This document shows, one piece after another, positions 42,761-54,856 of a stretch of 64,000 nt of DNA. The notes below the pieces were generated by a model. It was not told the origin of the DNA, did no database searches, and was given only the letters and a program-made list of their open reading frames with translations. Source of the DNA: Phyllostachys edulis (taxonomy: Eukaryota; Streptophyta; Magnoliopsida; Poales; Poaceae); contig CM070561.1 of the NCBI GenBank assembly GCA_036346405.1, forward strand, positions 25,824,215 through 25,888,214, read 5' to 3'. Positions within the stretch are counted from its first letter, which is position 1; each line of letters begins with the position of its first letter. The translations under genes and the position numbers were made by a program.

Positions 42761-42767
42761 TATAAAA
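42761..42767 (+). promoter_or_regulatory. TATA box of the third solo LTR
   Basis: TATAAAA in CTGCGGCTATAAAACTCCC, about 720 bases into the LTR, followed by CT-rich sequence suited to a start site. Confidence 0.6.
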
Positions 42768-44939
42768 CTCCCTGAGTGCATCACTGTTTTCACCTCCACC
42801 ACCTCTGCCAATTGTCCTCACTCACTCCTCTCTCACTCAATCGCTAGGAACAAGCCAAGGTCCAAGCCTCAGATCCGCCTTGGCCCTCATTGTCGCCGTC
42901 CATTCCTTGCCACCCCGGTGAGCTTTGACCTTGAAGCTCATCCCCTCCAGCATCGCCTCATCCTCGTCTTGCTGATGCTCCCCTTCCTTTTCTAGTTGGA
43001 GCAACGGAGCACCGGGGTCCTTTGACCTCGTTGTCGGTACTGTACACTGCCGCTGAACCCCCTTCTCCTTGCTTCCTCTCCGGTGAGTTCCTATTCCCTT
43101 TTTCCCATCATATCACGTGCTTAGCCGCAACAAACCTTCTAGGCTAGTCATCGTAGCCGTTAAGCCATTGTAGCTCTGCCACCGCGTCGGTCGTCTTCTT
43201 CACTACCGGCCACCGCCATTGCGCTGCTCTCATGAACCTTCTTGCACGCCGCCGTCGTCAATAGCTTCACCGTACCCCATAGAAACTCACCTGAGCATTG
43301 CCTAGCTGCCGAACGCTCAGTGGAGTATAAGCCCCATAGCAACAGTGGCACCACCACTGACTCGCTACCGCGTCGTCGCCTCGAGCCACCTCCCGACAGA
43401 CCACCGCCACCAATAGGACCGCCGTAGTGCCTACAACCCATTTTGGTCCTCTTGGGTGCCAGCTGAGCTCTGCCTCACAGGTAGTGAGCTCCATCCGAGC
43501 TGGCCTGGAGATCCTCTGCCTCTGCTGGGAGATGCTGACGTGGCTTCCACGTAGACGTCATTAGGATTAACAGATAATTAGTGGTTAGTTAGTTAGTTAG
43601 AGTATGGCAAGTGGACCCGATGCATTTAAAAGTTAGTTAATCCGTAAGTTAGAAAGCTAGTCCTCAGACTGAGTCCGTGGACCACGGGTCTCTAAACAGT
43701 GGGCCCTAGCCGTTGTGAACCGTTGAGTGGACCTAGTCCAATGGACAATGGCCCCACCTATCATCATATCTGGATTTCTCGATATAAAATAAAATAAAAA
43801 CCCTGGTGGACCCCATCTATTAGTCATAGTGGAATTTATTAAATAAAAGCAAATTTAAAAAGAAAAGGAAAAATCCCAGTGGAACCCACATGTTAGAAAT
43901 TTTAGAATTTCTAGTAGGTCAAACTTTAGATAGTTCGTTCTCCCTCATTTTAAATCTAAATGAAATTATTTTTGTTTCTAAATTCATCAAAATTCAAGAT
44001 CTTTCCGACAATACCAAAATCATAATTTTTGGAGTTCATTTGAATTTATTTTTGTTATGAGTATTTATTTGAAGTCGCCATTTTCACATTAAATAGATTC
44101 GAACGTCACCGAAGACCTTGTCACTGCTTCAAGTCAAGACCAAGACCCATCCACATTTGACCAAGGCAAGTCCTTACCATTGATCATATTGAACCTACAT
44201 TTCAAATGCAAAGTATTTAAATTCAAATTAGTACTTGCATGCTTATTATTATTTAGGAAATGTCATGTTAAATATTGATGCTTAGCTATATCAAAGTTGA
44301 ATATCATTATGAACCCCTTCCTTGTATATTGACTCCATTTACCTTGTCACCCTAAGGATAAATATTATATGAGTAAAACATCTGTTGACTAAATGAACAG
44401 GACTATTGGTGGTGCTTAGACACTGCTTAGTAACTGTCGATGTTTTAATATCGATCTTATAAAATGAATGATGGGAGCTCTATAATCGAGATGACGTAAG
44501 AGGAGACACAAGGAATTTTTAGACAGGCTCAGGCTTTCTCTAGAGGATATAATAACCCCACTCCTATATTCTTATATTGATTGTGTTTACAATAAGAAAG
44601 AAGCCACCGACAACTAAGGCTAATGACTTATGTCTCTTATCGTCCTCTGTTCACCAGTGTTGCCCTTTATATAGTTTCTGATGGATGGCAGTTGTTAAAT
44701 TCTAGGAGGCGCCTTGACGGTTGATGAATTACGCACGTTGGTGGCGGTTACTCTTAGTGAGACGCCTCCTCATAGTTAGAGGCGCTCCCTGCGTTAAGCC
44801 ATGTAGTTACGCCAGAAATAAAGAAACTTACATGCAGTTATGTCAAAAACAAACAACAAGTGTATAACCACCACACATTAATAAGCGTAGTGTACAGAGT
44901 CCCTAGTCGATTGGGTTCACATGTATGTGGATTCTATCA

Positions 44940-45245
44940 ACTATAGGGTGGTCGTAGTTGAATTGATCGTAGAAAGTCTTACGACTATAAGCTAGTCGTA
45001 GTAGATCTTACAACCATGAAGTGATAGTAGTAAACCTTATGATCATAAAATGGTTGTAGAATACCATACGACCATAAGGTGATCATAGAAGACCTTACGA
45101 CCACGAACTAATGGTAAGCTTCCCTTATCATTGTAAGCTAATGATAAGGGGTACCTATGATGGATGTTAAAAATACTATTATCTACAATGAGTATTATAG
45201 ATAAATGATTTAATTAATTGAGGATTATTAGATCCTCGTCTTGCC
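44940..45245. repeat. GGTGGTCGTA repeat block, second copy
   Basis: About nine degenerate units of TGGTCGTAGNAGANCTTACGACCA, followed by CTTATCATTGTAAGCTAATGATAAG and TTAATTAATTGAGGATTATT, as at 8690-8903. The units alternate orientation and could fold as small hairpins. Confidence 0.75.
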
Positions 45246-45518
45246 CCCCCCCCAACTTCAAGTGAAGGTGACTTACCTGGAAAAGAGGTCGCATGATAGT
45301 GGTTGGAAGGAAAAGCATTTCTGACTAGTATTTATTTTGACCAGAAGTTGACTTGGTCAAGGAAGGTATTTTTACTTGAGTTGTAAAAATAAAACTCTTT
45401 TTACCGAACGGAAGGAAGAGAGAAAGTGACCTGTCTCTTACAATTCTATCCATTGGAGCGATCCCCGAAGAGGTGGCAACTGTTAGGTTCCCCACGTTCT
45501 TTACCTCAAACCTACGGT

Positions 45519-45526
45519 TATAAATA
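45519..45526 (+). promoter_or_regulatory. TATA box of the nested fragment
   Basis: TATAAATA in ACGGTTATAAATAGCCGTCGG, about 155 bases upstream of the coding start at 45674. Confidence 0.6.
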
Positions 45527-45673
45527 GCCGTCGGGCGCGGGAGGGGGGGCGGCTAGTATTTATACTTTTCCTAATCATTTCAACTCTCTTGAGCTCTTGT
45601 TTCCTTTGTCTCCAACTGAATCTACAATCTTTTTCCCAAATCTCTCTGAATCCAAAACAAATCTGTATAAGAA

Positions 45674-45990
45674 ATGGCTGGAACCATTTCAAAGTGGGAG
45701 AAATCAGAGATGGATGTAGAGAGGATGACCACGCTGGTCGTTGCTGAGAAGATTTTGTGGTGATCTTTGGTGAAGTGGACCAACGCTGAAGGTCAGCATT
45801 GGTCGTTAGAGGAGGCAGACACAATCCCAATATTTCAAGCATAATGTGAGTGTGGTTTTTGATTGCCTGCACATATGTTCTTAGCGGTCGTGCTTGAGTA
45901 CTTTGGGGTGGAATTAGTGAACTTAATTCCCAATTCCATCACCATGTTAAGCATGTCTGTGTACTTGAGTCAGGCATATATGGGGATTTG
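45674..45990 (+). pseudogene. Transposase_28-type (putative gypsy) N-terminal fragment
   Basis: From ATG at 45674 the frame reads MAGTISKWEKSEMDVERMTT, then after a stop LVKWTNAEGQHWSLEEADTI, another stop, and MFLAVVLEYFGVELVNLIPN and SITMLSMSVYLSQAYMGI. This pattern (SKWE start, then a hydrophobic region with LEYFGVEL...LNPNSI) is typical of the grass family annotated as putative gypsy-type transposon. The match ends abruptly near 45990. It has three or more stops and is only the first part of the protein. Confidence 0.75.
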
Positions 45991-47273
45991 AGAATAAGTA
46001 ATTGTATTTACTCTTTATCTTACAACTTGATATTTCAACCATTTCCTCTTCTGTTATTTAGCCCTATCTTCTAGCCCCAGGGACATTTTGACATAGAAAC
46101 ATGCAATTGTCTTGGCTACGACCATGGGGGTATTAGTCTCTCCTGGGATGTGGTACCGTAGGTGGGCACTTATTGTAGTTGTTGAGGGTAAAGCTCAACA
46201 AAGCGGGTTTAGTGTCGGGGCTGGGGATTGAAAAAGCTTTGTGGTAATCACTTAGTAGAACACCACGGAAATGTGTCAGATAGACATTATAAGATAATTA
46301 TCTCTTGTGGGTAAAGTTGTACAACATCTGCAGAGTATCTTTAAATCTATTCGAAAATATATGCCCTCGATCATGGCATTGTGAAGAAAGTCACACTGGT
46401 TAGTTTTATTAACTTAAAATTGTGAACTAAAATTTGTTGGAATGACGACATGCTAGTAAGGCATTGTTGCCGGGCCTTGAGACATGCTCGAAAAAAGCAT
46501 GATGGTTGTGAAGTTGCGACACGTTGGTAAAGCATGGTCGTTATGAGCGGGACATGCTAGTAAAAGCTTGGTAGCCAGTATTTTGAGACTTATTGGGTGG
46601 ATTTGTGACATGTTGGTAAAGCATGGTCAACGGGAACATGATTATGTTGGGTAAACATGGTTGACACAATAATTGCTTATACAAAAGAAGCTTTGGTTTT
46701 AAAGTTAAATAAAATGATAGGTCATAGCTTTCGAAAAAAACTATAGTATTTGAATAAACTAGCTTTATGCTAAAATAAACATACAACCTTTCCCTTGGAA
46801 GCCTTGTATCCATATAATTGCATTTTGCAATAAGGGCTTGTCGGCCGGGTGCTTTTGTACTCATGGTTGCTCAAACATATGGATTTAGATTACGAAACTG
46901 AAGACCCGGTATATGGATATTTCTATGCATCCGACTATGGAGACGATGGAGACATCGTTAACTAGGTCCTAGCCCTAGTCGATTGCATGTGGCAATACAT
47001 GGAGGCCACGCTCCTTTGACATTCTTTCCGCTGCTACTATGCTTACTTTCCGCTACTACTCTGCTACTTGAACTATTTGGCATGTCGGCCCATTATGTAA
47101 ACTTTGGTCTTAAGGCCTATTCACCATATTTTGTAATAATATTTAAATATTGTTTATGTATTTTTTGTATGGATTGTGATTTTCACCGATATCTGTACTA
47201 TGTGAGCTGGTTACTGATCATGGGACTAGCTCAGAATACACAGAGCGTCTAGATGTAAATCCGGATCCCCACA

Positions 47274-47278
47274 ATGTT
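47274..47278. repeat. target duplication ATGTT (right)
   Basis: This is a direct copy of 42035-42039. Confidence 0.9.
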
Positions 47279-48436
47279 GGAGCCAGCCAATCCAATAATT
47301 TTAGCCGACTTATTTGACGGGCAATTCCTGCATGAGGCAGATAACATCACGTTGAGATTGATCTAGAGAATATGTATAGTACGGGCGATACAGATCGAAT
47401 GCATATATCAATATATGAATGGAAAATTCTGTTCATACCACTCAAAATGTGTGTAATCTATCTATTTATTAAAGCCCGTGGAATTGCCGGCCTCCCAGCC
47501 CCTCCATGTCATCAAGAAAAGGGCTGCCGTTGGATCGCGCCGAGATCGCCTTCGGGCCGTCCGATCGAGCTCCTGCGCTTGGTGGGAAGCAGCGGTCACG
47601 TGCAGGCCACGTGCGAGCATGTTCGTAGCCGTCTGATCATGGCAAATGTAGCGGTTGTGTCCAGCGGAGCGAGCCTCTCGATTCTTCCCGTCCTTTCCCC
47701 TCTGTCTGCTCTTCTCGCTCTCGATTTTTTGCCTCGAGTCGCATCGGCTTCTCCGGAGCTGCGCCTCCCGTCCCTTCCCCTCCAGCGGCTCCTCCGCCGT
47801 CGGCACTACCCTTGGTCAGGTCAGAGCCGCTGCCGCTCCACTGGCCCTTCCCCTTGCCCCCTATCTTCTCAACCCCATCCCTCTCTTCGCACTCTCTGTC
47901 CCTCCCCTCTCCTTCACTTGGGTGATGCCGCCGTCATCACCCTTGGTCAGATCAAGACCGACGCCCCTTTCCGCTAGCTCCGCCTCTCCCTCCCTCTTCC
48001 TCCCCTGCCGCCCCTCGATCTCCCTTTCTAGCCGCCGCCTTGGGGCCTCCACTCGCCTCACGTCCTCCCCCATCGCTCCTCCCTCCAACGTCGCCCAGCC
48101 CTTTCTCTACCTCCTCGCTGATCCCTGCTCCACCACCGCTCACATCTTCCCCTCCGCCTCCCGTTCCTTGCTCTGCTGCTACTACTCCCTCTAGTGCCGC
48201 CGTGCCCTCCCTCTCCCTCCTCCCAAATCCCTGCTCCACCGCCACTCTCCCCTTTCCCTCTCGCCTCCTCTCGATTTCCCCCTCCCTCCTAGTGACGTCG
48301 CTCAGATGCCGCTTCCAACGATGCCGTCGTCCTTCCTGAATCCACACAAGGTATGGCTTCCTACCACTGGTACTTTTTCCCCAGCAAGTGCTGGCCCCAT
48401 GAAGAGTGCTGATCATGTTTTATGGTATTCTTGTAG
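47279..48436 (+). other. GC-rich block upstream of LTO1-like exons
   Basis: After about 180 bases of flank, a C-rich block (47475-48350) resembles a grass 5' untranslated region or transit-peptide exon. Frames such as the one starting MANVAVVSSGASLSILPVLS (47639) are Ser/Pro/Leu-rich, with no domain. A donor-like CACAAG|GTATGG lies at 48350. It may be the start of a transcript joined to the following exons, but the middle exons of LTO1 are not found here. Confidence 0.35.
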
Positions 48437-49175
48437 GACTTCGGGTTGGGGCGAATCCAGAGGTTGGTTGGTCTTCAGTTAGCTGTACCTTTCATTGTTG
48501 TTCTTTCTTTGAGAAACTCCTATAGTTCAGCTGCTACTCGGTTAAAGGGGTGAGTTTTCCTTCACATTTTGTGATGCGAAAGACGTTTGATTATGTTAGA
48601 TTGGTTAGTAATATCGAATAGTAGAATACCTCAAACGAATAAGGTGTCGTGTTTGTCATTTCTTTCATCTATGTGCTTTAGTAAAATCTCACATTTTTCG
48701 TCCTGTTATGGCTTAATCTTTCGCATCCCTTAACAAAGTTTCTATTGGTGGAGCCATTCCGGTTTTGATCACATTTTTTATGCTAGCTTGGTTACTTGCT
48801 ATATTAATGGCAACCATCCCTCTACCTTCCTTATTTGCTATAGTTTGTACTGCTGGTCTTTGCTTGCTTAAGTATGCCATGCCAGCTTTTATCCTGCGTA
48901 TTTCATTTCCTTTAATATCATCAGAAGTGAGTGACATGCACATTTTACTTTTCATTTCATGCAGCACATTTGATTTTGTATTAGAACCGTATGAAACAGA
49001 GATAACAACTGGACCATATATGCCTATGGTCATGCAGATGTTGGGTGGTGAACCTACCAAAATTCCAGATTATGTTGAATGTTTCCCTAATGGAGCTGCT
49101 AAGGGAAAGAAAATGGCCCCCGGATGTGCATCAGCTCGTTTACAAGGTTTTCCAACATGGGTCATCAACGACAAG
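48437..49175 (+). pseudogene. LTO1/VKOR-type thiol oxidoreductase, C-terminal exons
   Basis: LTO1 is a chloroplast thylakoid protein with a VKOR membrane domain fused to a thioredoxin-like domain; it forms disulfides. Exon 48437-48549 reads DFGLGRIQRLVGLQLAVPFI and VVLSLRNSYSSAATRLKG, the last membrane helix and linker, between a TTGTAG acceptor and a GGG|GTGAG donor. Exon 48965-49175 follows in phase with FDFVLEPYETEITT, then QMLGGEPTKIPDYVECFPNG and GFPTWVINDK, ending at AAG|GTAACT. The segment between EITT and QML is only about eight codons (GPYMPMVM), where the family has roughly 35 including the redox CxxC. The earlier VKOR exons and the last exon are not seen. No stop is present. Probably a gene fragment, possibly transposed. 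Confidence 0.72.
48713..48955. other. open stretch inside the LTO1-like intron
   Basis: Both strands are open. The plus frame is hydrophobic (IPVLITFFMLAWLLAILMAT). The minus frame is more protein-like (LSKQRPAVQTIANKEGRGMV, then AINIASNQASIKNVIKTGMA, ending PPIETLLRDAKD and a stop). I do not recognise a family. It may be a captured exon or a retroelement piece in the intron. Confidence 0.3.
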
Positions 49176-50383
49176 GTAACTTTGATGTTCCTATGAAAAA
49201 TTTAAGGCCAACGTGCCATCCCGTTGAGCCTTATCTATTTAGGCATGAGTCCAGGTTTTTAGCACATGGCTACATTACTATATAGAGCACCAAATCTGCA
49301 GTTTCTCCTAGGTAACAAGCTATAGTGTATGGTATGTTCTAATTACTACTGAAAATAAAGTCATTTAGATCAGAGGATTGCATACATTTATCCAAGTTAA
49401 TAGTAATAGTATGTATCCTACATGTCATTATTTCATCGTATCTCAGTAATGGACATCATATTATTTGCACATGATCACAAAATGGTCTTTGTTTGAGCCT
49501 AATTGCTACTTAGATTTGCCTTCTTGAACGGATATGTAATAGTGATGCTAAAAAGATTAAGCTAGAAATGCATGTCTGACATTGCTATTTTGCTGCCACT
49601 GCTAAACACACAAACATCTTGGTGCGATTTCAACAAACTCCGACACTCTCTTACAAAGATTGTTAGGGTGCAGCAGTTTATTGTCTGATCTTCATGATAC
49701 TTTTTTTTATAAACATCCGAATAATGTTGAACTTTGTGTTAGTAAAGTTCCTAATAAGTTAGCATAGTCGTACATCACAGGTCTATCCTTTTGAAATGCC
49801 TATTTGATCATTAGTGCACAAAGCCTTGCCCGTCATTCACTGCATGCAAAAGTTCTCCCACACGCAGAAGTTCTCCTTCAAGTTTACAATGAATTGCAGG
49901 GAGCTCCTTCTCCCCCTGCATTCACTTCTAAAAAAGGCTTACTATCAATTCAGTTTGCATATGTTGTACTATTCAGAACTGTTCAGATTACATACACTTA
50001 GACAAAATATTCTTTGAAATTAACAAAGTCCAAAATTCGTGGTGCTTCCTGCTGCTAATCCCTAAAAACTGATGTGTGCTCTATTCTTTGTAGTTTCATT
50101 CTGTTTTCCATGTTTAGACTTGGGTTTATATACCTCAAACAAAATGTTGTGATAATTCAGCACAATATGACAATTCTATCCAAGAGAACAGAAAGATTAT
50201 AACGAGCCTATCACAATAATCTTAATTAAGATAAGATCTTTTCCTTGACTTACTTTGCACATCAAACACAATTTATTACAATTATATACATATATTCAAG
50301 TTCTTGTGCTTCTTTATTGCTAAACTCTTCTATGGATATCCTATCGTTTCTAAGGGCATGCAGGCCTATTCTTTCTAAGGAGA
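49176..50383. other. no gene recognised
   Basis: AT-rich sequence downstream of the LTO1-like exons. The last LTO1 exon was looked for and not found before the CACTA insertion. Confidence 0.4.
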
Positions 50384-50386
50384 TTT
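50384..50386. repeat. 3-bp target duplication TTT (left) of CACTA B
   Basis: TTT flanks both termini (59399-59401). Three base pairs is the CACTA duplication length; being a simple triplet it gives modest support. Confidence 0.65.
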
Positions 50387-50397
50387 CACTACTACAA

Positions 50398-50745
50398 AAG
50401 TGCTAATACTGGACACCTGATCACAGACGGTTCATCGAAACCATCTGTATTAAACACAATCATAGACGGTTTTTGTTTATCGACCGTATGTGTTACTTTC
50501 CGTGCTAAAAACCGTCCGTGAAGAGGTAATATCATAGACGGTTCTTGTTGAAAACCGTCTATGAAGTATCACAGATGAGTTCGACCAAAACCGCCTCGTG
50601 ATATTACCCAATATTACGAGCGGTTTTTGTGAGAAGCGTATATGACACTTCACGAGCGGTTTTCAACATGAACCGTCGTGATATTACTACATATCACAGA
50701 TGGTTTTTGTTGAAAACCGTCCGTGATAATTAACTCATCACAGAT
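50398..50745. repeat. left subterminal array of CACTA B
   Basis: About a dozen degenerate units of ATCACAGACGGTT(T/C)TTGTTGAAAACCGTCTGTGA in alternating orientation. Some carry a CACGAGCGGTTTT variant, which also dominates the left array of CACTA C at 62380-62640. Confidence 0.85.
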
Positions 50746-51652
50746 GGTGCAATGTACATAGCTTCCCAACAGAGTCTTCTTGATCTCCATCTCTGGCGCT
50801 ACGATAACCGTGGGAGATCTCCAAGCCCGGTGAGTCCATCGCCACTCCGTGCCCTGTTTGAGTATCGCCTCACCTCTCTGAGCCCGCTCATGTGGTCCAT
50901 TTCAGCTATTGTCGCCCACGCCGAGCTGTCACCGTGGACCTCTCTGTCACCGCCACCGCCATCGACGTTAACTCTTCTCCAGTGAGTCCTCAACCCCACC
51001 AAGGTCGATTTCCCCATCTATATGTCCCCCTAAAGCTATGCATGTGCTTGGTTTCAATTTATTTCCACCGAGAAGACCTGTCACTGAGGAGCTTACTACC
51101 GTCGCCTCTGTTCACCGACGACCAGCTGCCTTGGACCTTCTTCGACTTCGACTAGCCGCCTTGGACCTTCCCCGACTTCACTAACACCTTCCTCGTGATC
51201 GAGGTGAGCTACTGGAGCATAAGCATCCTTTAATTTGCGTAATTTCAGGCGTTTACGCCGAAATCGCTAGTGAAGCCCATGGCGCTGCCGCGGGACATCA
51301 CCGTCGGTTTGCCTCAGGCGTCCTTAGGGCCCTGAGCCACGACTATTAGCAATGCGATGTCACCATGAGCCCAATTTGAGCTTCAAATCCTACTGGTTTT
51401 AATCATTTAGTTAATAAACTAACGAGTCTATGACATGTGGGACCGCCATAGATTTTATAAATAAAATCATGAAATAAAAAATGAGTCACTGAAAAGTAGG
51501 GCCCACATGTAAGTTAATAAAATCCGAAAAAATGTAAAAATGAAAAAAAAGCCACATTTAGTTTAGAGAAAAATACGCTTTCTCTGTTGGAAAGTGTGAT
51601 TAAGCCTAAGAAAATACGCTTATTTATTTCCAGGGTTTTCAATACGAACCGT
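50746..51652 (+). other. 5' leader region of the CACTA B transposase gene
   Basis: A GC-rich part (50770-51340) is followed by an AT-rich part with words such as GGGCCCACATGTAAG. These resemble parts of the long gypsy LTRs in this window (GGTCCCACATGTCAATC near 19014), so a piece of LTR may be embedded here. No protein is recognised. Confidence 0.35.
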
Positions 51653-54600
51653 GTGATGGATCGAAGCTGGATGTACGCTGAGAACCGTGTGAGTGAAGAG
51701 TACAATAATGACGTGTCTACTTTTACAAGAGCTGCTGAGGAGGATATGTTGAATAAGGGGGCGGAATATATGTATTATCCATGCATTGACTAAGAGAATC
51801 TGAAGATGTTTAAAAACCGAGCACAGATCGAAGCACACTTAATTTGAAGGGATTTCAAAAAGGGTTATACACATTGGACCAGTCACGGTGAACAACATAT
51901 TATACAGGAAGTCAATGATATGCCGCCGGATGAAGTCGATTGTGGTTCCAATTCGAATAGACTGCATGATGATGACAATCTAGATCAGATGCTTTGTGAT
52001 GCAGAAGGGAACTGTGATGAGAGGGAGTATGTTAAATTCCGGGGCTTGATGGAGGACTCGGAGAAACCTTTGTTCCCGGGCTGCAAGCCAGAATACACAA
52101 GGTTGTCATCCATGCTTTAACTGCTGAAATTGAAGGCAAGCAACGGTTGATCCGACAAGAGTTTCACGGGGCTGTTAGGTCTCTTAGCGGACATGCTTCT
52201 GGAGGAAAACGAGTTGCCCAAAACCACCTACAAAGCCAAGAAGGTTATTTGTCCAATGGGAATGGAAGTAGAAAGAATACATGCATGTCCGAACGACTAT
52301 ATCCTCTACCATAACGAGTATACAAACATGCATGTATGTTCGGTGTGCAATGCATCCCAATACAAGCATAAGAATCAATCAGATGACGATGAGGGAATCG
52401 AGGTGAAGAAAAGAGCTCCTGCTAAGGTGGCATGGTATCTTTCTGTAATTCCCCGTTTGAAGTGGTTTTTTATGAACCCAAAGAATGCAAAACTGCTGCA
52501 TTGGCACTCAGAGGAGCGTAAGAATGATAGAAAGTTAAGACACCCTGCTGATTCCGCCCAGTGGAGAAACATCGATAGGAGGTTTGCGGACTTGTGTGGA
52601 ACCGAGGAATATAAGGTTTGGATTGAGTACGATGGAATGAATCCTTTTGGTAACATGAGCAAAATGAGCATAGCACTTGGCCCGTGGCGCCTCTGTGTCT
52701 ACAACCTTCCTCTTTGGTTGTGTATGAAGTGGAAGTATATTTTGCTGTCGATACTTATCGAAGGGCTAAAGTAACCTGGGAATGATATTGATGTGTACCT
52801 AGCACCATTGATGGAAGATCTAAAATACTGTGGATTGAAAGGGTACAGGTATGGGATGCGTACAAACGAGAGAACTTCACTTTACGTTCCTTGTTGTTCT
52901 GCACCATAAATGATTATCATGCCATTGTTAACCTGTTGGGCTAGAGTACAAAAGGGGCCAAAGCCTATACTCACTGCTTAGATGATACCGAGAGTGTGTG
53001 GCTGAATCACTCACGCAAAACCGTGTACATGCATCACCGTAGGTTCCTTCGGAGGGCTCACCCATACCGTAGGATGAAGAAACAATTCAACAGAGAGAAG
53101 GAGGACAGTTCAGCTCCAAGGCATTTAAGCGAAAAAGAGGTCTATACTATGGTTAAGGATTTAGATGTTGTGCTCAGAAAGGGACGTAAATCGACGGCCC
53201 GTGAGAAGAACATCTGGAAGAAGAGATCAATATTTTGGGATTTACCTTATTGGGAGCACCTAGAAGTTCGCCACTGCATCGACGTCATGCACGTAGAGAA
53301 GAATGTATGTGACAGCTTGATTGGTCTCTTACTAAACATTCGTGACAAAACAAAGGATGGTGTCAATGCACGGCTTGACTTGGTTGATATGGACATCAGA
53401 CCAGAGTTAGCACCAACAAAGACTGATAAAGGACGAATGTACCTTCCCCCTGCTTGTTACACTCTGTCCAAGGTCGAGAGAACTGAACTGTGCTAGTATT
53501 TGCATGGTGTGAAAGTTTCGTCCGGTTACTCTGCCAACATGAAGAAACTTGTTTCGATGGAAGATTTGAAGTTAATTGTCATGTGCTGATGACATAAATG
53601 CTCCCCGTTGCAATTAGAAGTATTTTGCCGAACAAGGTCTGAGAGACAATCATGAGGCTGTGTTATTTCTTTAACACAATTGCTCAGAAGTTCATCGATC
53701 CCGAAGGACTAAATGCTCTGCAGGACGAGGTGGTGACGACTCTATGTGATCTTGAGATGTATTTCCCTCCATTGTTTTTCGATATCATGGTTCATCTTAT
53801 TGTTCACATTGTGAGGGAGATAAAGATGTGCAGGCCTATGTTCCTACGTAGCATGTACCCATTTGAGAGGTTCATGGGAATTCTCAAGTCCTATGTATGG
53901 AATCGATTTCGGCCGGAGGGCAGCATCGTCGAAGGTTAGGCAACCGAAGAGGTCATTGAGTTCTGCGTCGATTACATGGCTTAGGTCGAGCCGATAGGTG
54001 TGCCTCGATCTCGCCATGAGGGGAGGCTCGAGGGTATTTGGACCATCGGAAGGAAAGAAATCACTCCAGATATGAATGTGTATGCTCAAGCCCATTTCAC
54101 AATCTGGCAACACATGACCGAAGTATCCTCAGATATCGACCAAAGACAAGGGCGTGCTTGACAATGAGACTGGAGCGGCTAGATGTTTGGATCACGAGAC
54201 AACACAACAGTCAGTTCAACCAATGGTTGAAGGAGCGACTCGCTAGGAGCTCATCAAGTGATATACTGACATGGTTGGCAAAAGGGCCAATATTTACAGC
54301 CAGACATGGCGAGGATAATGACATAAATGGGTATACATTCTATACGCAGCTCGGGATATAAAGAGCACTAACGAGCAATGCGGTGTGCATAGATGCATTC
54401 AGTACCGATGGGCTGAGGAGCTCCTACTATGGGCTCATATAGGAGATATGGGAGCTTGACAACGTACTTTTCAAGATCCCCCTATTTCGGTGCCGTTGGG
54501 TCCATCTAGCACAGGTGAAGGTCGGCAAGTACGGAGTTACTACCGTGGACCTTGAACGTGTCAAATACAAAGACGAACCATTCGTACTCGCTAACCAAGT

Positions 54601-54826
54601 TGTTCAAGTCTTCTATGTAACCGACCAGGCAAATAAGAATCGCTACGTAGTTCTTCATGGAAAAAGGAGGATTGTCGGAGTTGAGAATGTAGTGGATGAG
54701 GAAGAATACAATCAATTTGACGAGTTGCCTCCTTTCGGAAACGGCATAAGAGTCGAGGAAGAAGAACGTGATGAAACTAGCTACATATGCGTCTATCATC
54801 ATGAAGGGCTAATATTTAAAGATTAA
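51653..54826 (+). pseudogene. CACTA B TNP2-type transposase
   Basis: The start at 51653 gives MDRSWMYAENRVSEEYNNDV, the standard beginning of the transposase-associated domain, followed by MYYPCID. In-frame stops fall at 51791, 51845, 52118 and 52148. Recognisable parts continue: LFPGCKPEYTRLSSML, KKVICPMGMEVERIHACPND (Transposase_21), WYLSVIPRLKWFFMNPKNAK, then after a frame change MHHRRFLRRAHPYRR and the signature RHCIDVMHVEKNVCDSLIGL. Another frame carries the DUF4218 part (AQKFIDPEGLNALQDEVVTT, MYPFERFMGILKSYV), and a last frame the DUF4216 part (QVVQVFYVTDQANKNRYVVL), ending at 54826. It matches the minus-strand copy throughout. Too many lesions for function. Confidence 0.92.
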
Positions 54827-54856
54827 TTGAACAATGTGTGTGTATGTACGTTCTGA

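Larger units (their letters stand above)
44450..45990 (+). mobile_element. nested fragment of another retroelement inside the LTR
   Basis: The sequence leaves the LTR pattern near 44450 and returns near 46000. The insert has GATGACGTAAGAGGAGACACAAGG-like sequence, the GGTGGTCGTA block (44940-45140), a poly-C run, a TATA box (45519) and the start of a gag-like gene. Exact borders and a target duplication could not be set. The same block lies before the LTR tail at 8690-9838. Confidence 0.5.
42040..47273 (+). mobile_element. solo LTR of a large gypsy element with a nested insertion
   Basis: It begins TGTAACAGCTC, ends GGATCCCCACA and is flanked by a perfect ATGTT duplication. It has a TATA box at 42761, a GC-rich transcribed part, and the shared tail words of the other LTRs. 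From about 44450 to 45990 it contains foreign sequence: a GGTGGTCGTA block, a separate TATA box and a Transposase_28-type coding start. It has no primer-binding site or pol. The LTR proper would be about 3.7 kb without the nested part. Confidence 0.82.

Noticed and set aside
47459..47500. Possible Helitron 5' end (TCTATCTATTTATTAAAG after an A)
   Set aside because: No CTRR end with a hairpin was found downstream, and no helicase is present; the start motif alone is too weak.
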